DNA of 64,000 nt from Ascidia mentula. Its lineage: Eukaryota > Chordata > Ascidiacea > Phlebobranchia > Ascidiidae. How positions within the stretch are numbered: position 1 is the first letter of the stretch; each line of letters starts with the position of its first letter. Positions 41,001-53,000 of this stretch are shown piece by piece. Location of the stretch: assembly GCA_947561715.1 (NCBI GenBank), contig OX387201.1:14832001-14896000 (forward strand), in the 5' to 3' direction. A model generated the notes under the pieces. The model saw nothing but the letters and a program-made list of their open reading frames with translations, had not been told where the DNA came from and ran no database searches. The translations under genes and the position numbers were made by a program.

Positions 41001-44000
41001 GATGTCCGGGTGTTTAAAACAATCTATAATGGTTTACCCAAATCTACAAAGCATATGCATGCAAATTTGAGGTCAACTACCCACATGAAAGGTATTGCCA
41101 TCTTGTTTAAATGGCAGTTTTTTATGGGGGAATTGAGCGGTGAAATTGCTGAGCCAGCAATGAGCAGTTGTCGTTCTGCAAAAAGTCAGTATATGATAAA
41201 GCCGCAAAAATTGTTTCCCGAGACCTGTGAGGTTGCTGTTTCTGTTTCAACTTACTTTTAGTTCCGAAAGGTTTTGTATTCGCTGTCGTCGGCTTGGAAA
41301 AGTCCTGATACGTGCGGTCGGAACATAAAAGCGATGAAAATTCTGAAAACCTTTGTCAAACACTGAAAACTCAAAATTTAGAACTGTATAGTCCCTGTTT
41401 TCTGTATTCGAAACAATTTTGCGACACGGTTAGATATATAGAAGTATATATCAGCAGAATTTCAAAGTCGCACGTTGCACACAATAATCTTGCTTGTTTG
41501 TTGGTTTATGCTGATGTGGTTTCTATTTCTATCGCACCTGACATAATAACTGTCATAAGAACAAAGAATTTGCAAGGTGTCTCGTGATACGGGTCCATTT
41601 ATTTGGGCCTTCAGTACAAGGGAAAATCCCTTTGGACTTTACTAAAGCCTTTTACGCTAGAAATTATCAAATAGTTTTTCCCTCAAGAACTTGTCACACT
41701 AAAAAGTTTAAAAAATAGCAACACCCAATAAGCCAGCAACTACCCAATTTCTGCCTTTCCGTACATCGGTCTTAAGACACCATCGCATCATGGTGCTTTC
41801 GTTTAAATAAGATTTTTACTTCCTAAAACTGTTCTTCGTCATGACACTGAATGAAAAGAGCGATCGATATATTTTTGTTCAACGACCCTAGCGATTGTCG
41901 TATTGTTGCGCCAACGTGGTTGGTTTTGTTATGTCTAACAGTGTACCTTTGTTTCGCAACACAGCAATGTTAAATGACGCAATAGTGTTTTCTGGCTGAT
42001 GTAAGACAAACAATTCCAAACCACATAAAATAAGCATAATTCATGAAAACGCAAACTAAGTGTTACTCCGATTCTTATTAAACAAATGGGTTCCTTTAAC
42101 ACAGGATTAAAATATTAGTTTTGTTACCATCACCTTGTCATTACTCCCAAGTTTTGCACAACAGTTTTTAACACAGTTTAAACCTTTTTTGTGAATTCTG
42201 TTAAACAAAAGTCGATTGACCGAATTAGGCAGTAAAAGCCTTTTTTATTATATCCACCAGATTAATAACTGACGAGCAATTGTTTAAGATGTTGCAACTT
42301 ATTTGTATATTACGCCATATGTAATAAGCCTACTACAAAATACACATAGGCGTAAGCGATTTTAAAAACAACTGTCCACTGATTTACATCTGCCTCTGGA
42401 GTCTAGATAAGCTGTGCGAATATCGTAATTTCTGATACCCTCCTTACAAATTGCTTTGAGTCTCGAAAGCGTAAAGTTCTATAACAAAAACATGGCGTAA
42501 CCCCTATTGCGGTATTATAGCGCTCTGGTCAAACGTCTACCAATGATTAACAGCATATTGGCTTTCCTTTTCGAAATAGTTAACTTCCAAGTTTTTTGCA
42601 CCCAGGAATAACGAACGTTTTCCGAAAACTGTTCATGGATTTTATTGATCAAGAAAAAACTGTTTCTTGATTAATTGCGGTTTATAAAATTGATTGCTCC
42701 TGCGTAAAATACTTTTAAAATTGACTGCCATGGCTTAAACCCCTATTGCGGTATTATAGCACTCTGCTCAGTTGTCAGCGATTTAATACAAGCGACAATT
42801 ACAACATTCGGTGTTACCAAGGGTAAATCGCACAACAAAGTGTAGTATATGAATGGGGGAACACTACAATATATACAAGTGGGTGTGTCATGATGCAATG
42901 TTTGCCAAATCGTTAAAGGGATAAAATGCAAAACACAATGAACTAATGACGGTACAAAGTTCCTTGTGTGAACTCACATGGTCCAGTCGAATCAAAATTC
43001 GTTGTCGTTTGTTATTATTTATCCTGTTGTAAAACTAACTTTGCGTTTTGTAGTGAAAAGGTAAAAACGTAAGAAAACAGATGTAACCAGGTTATTCCTT
43101 GACAATGAAATGTGTGAAAACAGGGAAGTTCCAAATCACAGAATCCCGACTTTTTCTACAATACACAATCTTGTCCTTGTTTCTTCTTGCACAAACGGAA
43201 ATTTGTCTTGATATCAACTGAAAGATATGTACAGAACCCAACCCCACATTCTATTCAGTCATGTGTTCATTGATGACGACATCATTGACGTCATCGATAT
43301 CATCCTTGTCATTGTCTGGTTGTGGTTCAGGTTGTGAAGGACTTGTGAACATCTCCTCGTTATTCTGTTTCTCTTCCTCGTGCTCTGGATCAAACTCATC
43401 TGCAGTATATTCCCCTTCTCCTGGACCATCTGGGGACACATCTTCCTCTCTCGGTCTTCCACTCTCTCTCGAAACAGCCTCAACTTCACCAAGTGGTTGG
43501 ATTTCTTCCTTATCCCCTGGAATCTCCACATGTTGCTCCAGCAGATTTAGATGCATCGGGTGGGTGATGTCGGCCTCCTCTGCTGGCATCTCAACGTGAG
43601 TACATCCTATGGGACGTGGATCATCCAGAAGATCTGGAAGCTCTTCTTCCTCTAATGACATCCTCTCAGACTCCGAGTTCTCCGATCCCTCTTGAATTTC
43701 TTCAGGTGGGCGATCTAAAATTTCCCACTGACATGGACAATCGTTGTCGTCATTCTCACTACACAAATACCAAAATTTCAATCTGAGAAAAGATGAAAAT
43801 CATTTTTTACCAGGATAGTGTTTTTTTTATTCACAAGTTTAATTTGCCGGACTCTCTTATTAAACAAAACTTCCTTCGTTATTGTACCCATGGAATATGT
43901 ATGCACTTGCAGTCGGTGTATACTCACACACACGGACGTGCCATCACTAGTCAAGTTGTGTTTGCAATTGAATATGTAATGAAAGATTGTATTTCCGTGT

Positions 44001-47000
44001 ATGCAGCTGTGAAACTCTAGAAACATATATTGCATATTAATCTTCCGTCATAAAAAATTTTGTTAATGTATTAGCGGTGGTTTTCTTCCACATTTTTTGA
44101 TTCTTGTTATTCAAGATTTATACTAAAGTGGTATACTTACATTCAGTGTCGAAAGGTTTTGAATTCACTGTTATCAGCCTGAAACAGGCCTGCTACGTGT
44201 GGTTTGAATACAGAGATAATGGAAAAATTGATCGATAAACTTTCTTGGTTTGTCATGCAGATGAGTTGTGCAGTTTCAACTTTGCTACGTAGCATAAATT
44301 CCCTGTACTCTAGAAGTATAATAACATTTGTCTGTAAGTATCCATCAACGTGAATGTACTTGACATTCATGAGAGGTACTTGAGCAAATCGTTTAAACCG
44401 TTGTTTGGCGATTTTATTTCCAGATAAGTCAGTGTTAACTTGGGGTAATGTCAAACATTTGCCCTATCCTCGAGCAGCTATTCTGTAGTTCAACAGTCAC
44501 GCAGCGATATGCGCTGACAAATATACTGAAATGTTGCACCATTCACAAAACAAACAACGGGATGTGTTTGAAACGTCTACCAATGGTTAACAGCATATTA
44601 GCTTTCCTTATCAAAATTTTATTGAACAAGAAAAAAATGTTTCTTGATTAATTGCGGTTTATAAAATTGCTCCTGCGTAAAATGCTTTCAAAATTGACTG
44701 TGCTTTACTGCTTTTTTATTTATACGTTTCGTCGTATCTGAATGTCATTAATGTTCAACCACGCAAGAAAGTAAATTCTGAACACTATTTCTGTAAACCT
44801 TATGCATAACCACGTAGGCTGCAACTAACTGGTGCGGAGTAATTCAATGGGCTCATATAGACCAGTTTGAGCTGATAGGTTTCCCCGGGAAAGTACCTGT
44901 CAGATTAGTACCGCTTATATTGTGTTCTGAATTGCAATACTCGATTATATGCCTATATCATGGAACATCTCCCAACCAACAAAATTTTAACACAATGAAA
45001 GTGTTCACCAATAGAAATACGATTCAAACCCTTGTGTTTTTTTCTCTGATATATCCGTTTAAAAAGGCAGTTACGCCATGACCAGCACAGCCACTGATCG
45101 CCGTGCAGGCCAGAAAGTAAATACCCATCGGCCAGTCGGTACAACCCAGGCTATTTACGCCAAGTTTATGTGGCCAGGCGAACCCATTGTTCAGGAAATG
45201 ATTGACATCTGCCACAATATGTTGGACAGTGTGAGTCTGACGTGCTTTAAATGTTTATTTTGCAATCAGCTTCTGAGAATGGTTTGTTCCACACCTGTTA
45301 CGTCGTATGTTGCCATTGCACATCCTTCTGCAATGAGCATTTAACTGGTGCAACAATAACATCAAGTTTATGAGGAATAATGTTAGGTATTTTCCGTTGG
45401 CTACCGTGTGGTGTATCACCTACCCAGAAAGTGTGTCTTTGTTGACAGAAGACGATTGCGCCATTATTTTTTATAACTTGTGTTAAAGTTGGCCAGGTTT
45501 TGCACACCCTCGATTTTAGGGATATTAACGGTGCAGGTTTCTAACAAACGATTTAACGATGCTTGAAAAATCACATCTTGGAATTGTTTGATTGCAACAA
45601 TGTAGTTCGCAACGCCAGTCATTGGAACCGCGTTTATTCTGCATCGATTTGCTCGTGTTTGCTCTCCTCTTAACTGCGGTATAGCAGCCATAAATTGACC
45701 GTACGCTCATTCACGATAAAGCCGGCCCAACGACGGTCACCAAAGCAGGCTTATGTGGAGAATTGCAAAGAAATGTCTTTTCCTAGATTGAACTTTGATC
45801 ACTTTTTGTGTTTGAATTGTTAAGTTTGTTAACAAACATTTTACACTATGTTGCACCATAACAAAAACATGGCGTAAACCCCTATTGCGGTATTATAGCA
45901 CTCTGCTCAGTTATCCGTGATTTAATACAAGCGACAATTACAACATTCAGTGTTACCAAGGATAAATTCGCACAACAAAGTGAGTATATGAATGGGGTAA
46001 CAATACAATATATACAAGTGGGTGTGACATGATGCAATGTTTGCCAAATCGTAGAGATAAAATGCAAAACGCAATAACCCATAGGTGGTATAAAGTTCCT
46101 GTGTCTACTCACATGTAACCATGGTCCGGTCGAATCAAAATTCGTTGTCGTTTGTTATTATTTATCCTGTTATAAAACTAACTTTGCGTTTTGTGGTAAA
46201 GAGGTTAAAACGTACGAAAACAGATGTAACCAGGTTATTCCTTGACAATGAAATGTGTGAAAACAGGGAAGTTCCTAATCACAGAATCCCCCCTTTTTTG
46301 TTTTAACACAATCTTGTCCATGTTTCTTATTGCACAAACGGAAATTTGTCTTGATATCAACTGAAAGATATGTACAGAACCCAACCCCACATTCTATTCA
46401 GTCATGTGTTTATTAATGACGACATCATTGACGTCATCGATATCATCCTTGTCATTGTCGCGTTGTGGTTCAGGTTGTGAAGGACTTGTGACCATCTCCT
46501 CGTTAGGGATGACCCAATTGTTTTCTTCAAATTCGTCTGCAGTTAATTCTCCTGCTGCTGGATCATCTTGGGACACATCTTCCTCTCTCGGTCTCCCGCC
46601 TTCTCTCGAGACTCCCTCAACTCCACTAAGTGGTTGGATTTCTTCCTTATCCCCTGGAATCTCCACATGCTGCTCCAGCAGATTCAGATGCATCGGGTGG
46701 GTGATGTCGGCCTCCTGTTCTGGCATCTCAACTTGAGTACATCCTATGGGACGTGAATCATCCAGAAGATCTGGAAGCTCTTCTTCATCTAATGACATTC
46801 TCTCAGATTCCGAGTTCTCCGATGCCTCTTGAATTTCTTCAGGTTGACGATCTGAAATCACCCACTGACATGGACAGTCGTCATCATTTTGTTCGCTGCA
46901 AACGCAAAAGATGTAATGTGTCAAGTTAACCAGATTCCATTATTTTCTGACAATGAATATTTTTCCTGTAGGAACATAACTGACGGTTTTGTAAATCTTC

Positions 47001-50000
47001 AACACAAACAAAATATCAAAAACAAAATACAGACGTTTCGATTGTTGTACTGCAATCGTTTTCAGTGTAAAGTGCCTGTAAATCTGCAAATTATTGTGTG
47101 TTATACATCAAAAAACAATTTTACTGAGGTGCTGCATGCAAACAGGCTTCGTGTACTTACAGAAAAGGACCAGCCATGGCTATTCCTGTGGTTGATTGCA
47201 AAGAAAGGGTGGAAAAAAGTAAGCCTTGTATTTGAAGGTGGTGTAGACCGATGAAGCTAAAAGAAAGGTTTATTCCTCTTGTATGTTAGGTTTGTTTGTA
47301 CGTATTAGCAAACACTTTTTCAGACTTCGTTAACTTACATTTAGAATCGAAATGTTTTGTATTCACTATCATCGGCGTGAAACAATCCGGCGACGTGAGG
47401 TTTGAATGAAAAAAAAATTTGGAGGTTTGAACAAGCTATGTCTTGATATGATGTCATGCGGACTTAATTTGCCGTTACAACGTCAGTCAAAAGATGTTTT
47501 AAAGTGCTTTCGACCTAGCAAATATGTAGATGTTTGCCCAAGCATACACTGACAATGTGCAGCATGAAGTAATGCGACTTTAAAAATAGAGGGTTTGGTT
47601 TAACCTGGATGATAAACTACACAACAGTAACTATACGCAAAGAGTTATTTTACCTTATTTTACCAGCAAAATTATTGCAACAAAAGCAAATATTTAGAAA
47701 ACACTTGACTGAGACGCTCACTCAAATATATAAAAACAATTCTGTCTGGTTTGTTGCGATTATTAATGTTTTACAACATCTTTACAAACAATCACTTCAT
47801 TTTTATTAAACGTTTTTCTGAGTGTATTCACTATCACTTCAGGGCTGTGATCGCTTTTCGTTGTCTGCTTGTCGTCTACTCTACACCAGCTTTAAAATGC
47901 GAGTTTCTCGTCTACATTGAGCGTATTGCAAAGATTGTTTTCTGGTCTTCTACCCGGGGAATTTCGTGCAAACTACCCATCAAAAAATTACCCCGTCATG
48001 TTTACGTATCCAATTGAAAGTTGACCCGCCGAGTTTTAATGACGTATGGTTTGGAATTTGTCCTATGCTATCAACTCCATTTGTAAATTTGCTCCAGCCC
48101 ACTTTTAACATCAGATGCATCTGTTGTTAAGACACAATGTCCAGACATGAACAGCCGTGTGTTTAAAATGCCTCCTTTGTAACAGTTTATAAATAGTAAA
48201 TTTCCATAAAGCTCTCGCGTGGTCGATTTTAATGACAAACGGCAAAGGTTTCTGTACAGAGAAATACTAAACATGAATTGATCACTGATTGCCTGTTAGA
48301 CGGATATTCTGAAAACCCTTGCCAACCTTCCACGACTCCATTATTGATACACCTTGCACAACCATTCACCATTATCATCTCTCTCGTGAGGTGACGTCAA
48401 CCAGTTAATCGTGCTGTCTGCGAAAGTTTTCGAAATAACGCTCAGACCGTTGCAACACAATGTAGCAGGTAAACAGTTTGTCATGTAGCATTCTATGCCT
48501 TTCTCCATCCCGTAAAGATTTTGTTAATTCTTACCCATGTACCAGCGCTGGGGGTTGAAGTAGTTTTTACCCATTCACACCAAATGCTACGGCGACTTAA
48601 AGCATACAATTTGTAGAGATGGATTGCCCATTCTTTCATTGAACGATATTGTCGTGTTATACATTGTTTGTCCCCATCTTCTATATTTTTATTTCGTTAC
48701 TTAGCATTTTGACAAAACAATATTCTGCACAAATGGAACCAGCATTTTTTCGACCATTTAGTGAGTTAGTGCTGCCGCGAGGTTTTCTTACAAACATTAT
48801 GTCGCACAAAAAATCAGGTGGACTATCCGGCATTGCAAAACATTGCACACTGCAGAGGCTGTCGAGCACTTTCTTTGCCGAAAAATCGTTCTTTCGCCGG
48901 TGTTTGCCCAGAAATCGTTGCCGCCACAGGTTACTTATTGACCCAATAAGGCCAGTGACCTGGGACGATGCTAAGAGTCTAGTGCAATGGTTCAAAAGGT
49001 AGCTATTTCTTCCACAGAATTGTTTGATTTTACATTTGATGTCCCAAATATGAATACTTATTTATATAAATTCTGGTTTTATTTAGTGAGTCAAGCTGTT
49101 TAGCGTGTTTTATTTCTGTAAAACTGTTACGCACCTAGTGTTGAAATTCTGCTCCATCAAAAACTTGCACATGGCATCTGGATGCTAATGATTGTATTTA
49201 CAGAAAGCAACGACTTTTACAAACCATAGCACTCTGAATCAACAACATATTGACCAATGCAAATCATCATTGTTTTAAGCTTGCGAATTTTGTAACGTCC
49301 TGGTTTAGCATTAAATATAAAATGATAGCTGCGCCATATTTCCAGCAATTACGAATCTTTACGCAAATTAGAGACAATTGTATAAAATAAAAGTCGTGCG
49401 ACTAAAAAATTAAAGCGAAACATATAAAACTATAAGCAGTGTTTTGGCACATGTAGTTAAAAGATTTCGTATGAACAGTGATGTCATTCTTATTTCTAAA
49501 ATCCGACAACACCATTGAAACTTTTAGTATTTTTTAGTATGAAATATCTGTTGTTACTACTGTCAATTTGTGTGGTATTTTTAGCTCTTCTAATGTCTCC
49601 CTTTGATCGGCAACAAGTTTTGTTGACATTCAGGAGAACAAAAAAGCACAATTGCGTGTTAAAATCGAATCGTAAAGTCACTGAAGCACCACCAAAGAAA
49701 CATTTACAATATTTTAGGTTCCAAGTTAATGACACCCCTGATGTGCGATGTCGTTTTGATACAGATAATGATAAAAATACACAACGTTAAAAAAATCTTC
49801 AAACTATGTACAACAAACAAAAAAATGTAATGCCCTAATTTAGCACGTGTGCGTTGATGAAGACATTATTGCCATCATCGAAGTCATCTTTGTCTCCACT
49901 AGCTGGTTGTCCAACCTCATCCTCCTCGTCCTCGTCACCATCATCCAGTGGTTGTATTTCTTCCCCAAACTCCTCGTTCTGTTCCTGTTGATTCGGGTTT

Positions 50001-53000
50001 TCTTGGTCGAGGACAATATCATATTGTGGAGCTAATTCTATATCAGGGTGTCCTGTTGGACGTGGGCCTCTCTGGTCATCTGGAGGTTCTTCTTCTTCTC
50101 TTGGATCCAAGTTTTCTTCACCTCCTGGCTCTGTACTCTCCAAAAGAACTTGATGATCTTCCGGCGGTTGTCGAGGCATCAACCACTGGCACTCACATTG
50201 GTCATCCTCCTCTCTGTAAAATTGTGGTTGAATATTAACATAAAACAACCCTTGTCCACGAGCCTAGGCTTAAATAATAGATTTTTTTTATTCAGATCGT
50301 TGGTTTACGAATTTAGGTCATCACTACAAAAAACTTACATGAAAGGAGTTGGCATTGTCTACAGTTCCTCCCTTTTTTGGAGTTTTAATTGGTATTATTT
50401 ATACCTGTCAGCTAGAGTCCACTCTGTGAATACATTACAATGTAACGTAATGATTTATTGCCATAGCAGGTTTTACACAGTTAGTTCACTTACTTGAAAT
50501 ATAACAGAGTTTTGTAGGGTCGACAAAGCATGTAGATTGAACGTAAATGGTTTGTAGCAATTGTTTGAAACATGCGTGCCTAAGTTTCACTAGTTCTGCA
50601 AAAGCAAACTTCCCGGTGTTAACAATGTATATCAGTTTTAAGCACCCTCAGTGTATAGACCAGCACCATGCCAGTCTGTGTAGACAAGACGCCAACATTC
50701 AGCCCTATTCCACGACAACGCTAAGCGGTTCCGCTTTTCAAATATAGCATTTCCATTTTCCTATATTTCTGCCTGATTGATCTTGTATCATTTTGCTTTT
50801 GCCATTTTGATCGAAACTTGCGTTGTGTTGTTGCGAAACATTATGGTGTCTTAAAATTAGCTTTTGTTGGTTTTAAACCACTTCCTATTCTGTTTGAACT
50901 CATTACATGCATTGCTTTTTATGCAAATTACTGGAAAGTTTGGCAAGGGATATTTGTGTTAAAACTAAATCCAACTTTACAACTTCTGTACTAAATCCTA
51001 AGTTTGCAATTACTCTCAGTTTTCACGGCACTATTGCACATTGCTTTCCAACTACTACAAGACAAAATTATAAGATAACCTTATTTTAACGAACATTTTA
51101 GCAAGTGTTGCAGAGCCAGCAGAAAATATCTGACCTGCTAATGTCTGTTTCCTGTCTAATAGCATTTACATTTTGCTGTTGTTTGCATCCCATTTCTTTT
51201 GTTGATGAAATTCAACAAACCATTATCTGTAATTGCTATAAACTAAAATTTAGTTAATTACCTGCATCAGCGCATCTGCATTTCAAAAACACTAAAGAAG
51301 CAAATCAAAAAAAAACAACGTCCTACTAGTTGCAATGCTAAAAACAGTATGTGTTCTCTAGTCTAACGCAACGGTGTCTGCTAAGATCTGGTAACTGTAG
51401 TCGCGTAAACAATACCATAAGGGTATTCCCCTTGTGAACATCCCCCATACCTGGAAAAATTGCCAAAATTTTCCGTTTCGGCGTTGAAGTGTGACTTTAA
51501 ACTTGAAACAAACTCAGTTGTTGCAATGCAAAAATATTTGCCAAGGTCAAGGTTGTATGGTGACAGTGTGACAGTGAAGTGTGTTGTATGGACATTCATT
51601 GCAAACTGAACAAAATATTCAGTGTCACAGTAAATGCATTATCTTTTTTGTGGTCTTTGTTACTTGCTTTCATAAATTCACTTGTAATCTTGCATCATCA
51701 ATTGAGTCACGTTGTTGAACATCCGCTTTCGCGCCTAGCTGTGAGCAACAAAACGTAGAAGCGTTTTAAATCCCATTTATTGCTTTTGTATGAGCTAACT
51801 GACAGGGGGAAGAACACCTTTGCCCAGTCTCCAATCCATGCAATGGAAATTTACCAGCATGTTACCTTGAATGAGTAGCTAAATAATAGTGATACCATTG
51901 ATTGATTGATTGAATGCAAGCGTTTTTTTGAAAAATGCTTTAGCAATGTAGGTTTATGTTGTACACATTTCTCTTGCAATAAAAACAAGATTATCAATAT
52001 CTTTTGTCCCGGCTTAGAACATGTATTGTAATGATTTAACAATAATGTTTGTGACTTTAGCCATTGCATATAGTTTGGTTTTTGTATGGCGGATAAATTA
52101 GTTTTAATCAGTCTTTGTTTGTAATTGTGTCTGGTCTTAAGTAATCATCATCAAAATGTTTGAATAGTTGGGGAATATGGGCCTAAAAATGTTGACCACA
52201 AACACAAAATGCTTGTTTTGGATTAAAAATGCCTTTCTGAATATACGGCAATGCTGCTAAATATCCTCTCGTGCAGCAATCCTTACTGGTTTGTTTGATG
52301 TATGATTCATTGTTGGTTTTAACCTGAGGGCAGTGATTCATATGTGTGTTGAAATACACCGGGTATGTCACTTAAATTTGGGCATTCAAGGGGCTCGACG
52401 GCTCGCTGCAGAATCACGTGATTACATCAGCAACTTACGCGCTTTCTTACAAAAAATCCGAAAACCAGTTGTTGTGATTTTGCGCATACACATGTAGTAC
52501 AATATATTCCAACTGACTTGCCGAACATTTTGTTAGTGTTTTTTTGGAATTTTAACCTATTTGGGTGTTCAGGCAATTTGCTCTACAAAATTGTCAACGA
52601 CAATTGCATATTTGTCAGATACTGATAATACGTGGACACGATATGTATTTTTGGTTGTCAATTTGCAAATTTTAACCTTGTTCTTGTACAATGAATAAGC
52701 TCGTGGTGCAATGGTGTGTAACTGTACTTTAAATATTTGTTTTGTTTTTTGTCTAGCGGGTAACATCCGGTTAAGTTACAGTTGATTCTTATTCACGTGA
52801 TCGTTTTACTGATCATAGTGGCGTGATCACTACTACGATGAGAGCCTTGTCTCTCTACGAAGTGGCGTGACTGTGGGACCCGGGTTACCTTCGGTCATGA
52901 CTGTACAGTGTTACTCTAGTACACACTACTTGTGATGACAGATATTTTTCCTATCAACCCTGTATTTTGCCCAGGATACTTGGATATATTGAAACTGGTT

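Noticed and set aside
43261..43599. Plus-strand Ser-rich ORF over nested unit 2 (also 46,404-46,736 and 49,948-50,238)
   Set aside because: Mirror image of the minus-strand acidic exons. The minus frame has acceptor sites, conserved phase and shared protein landmarks.
48649..49002. 117-codon plus-strand ORF and its antisense 104-codon ORF
   Set aside because: Both strands open, no recognisable motif, only a weak donor; not enough to call a gene.
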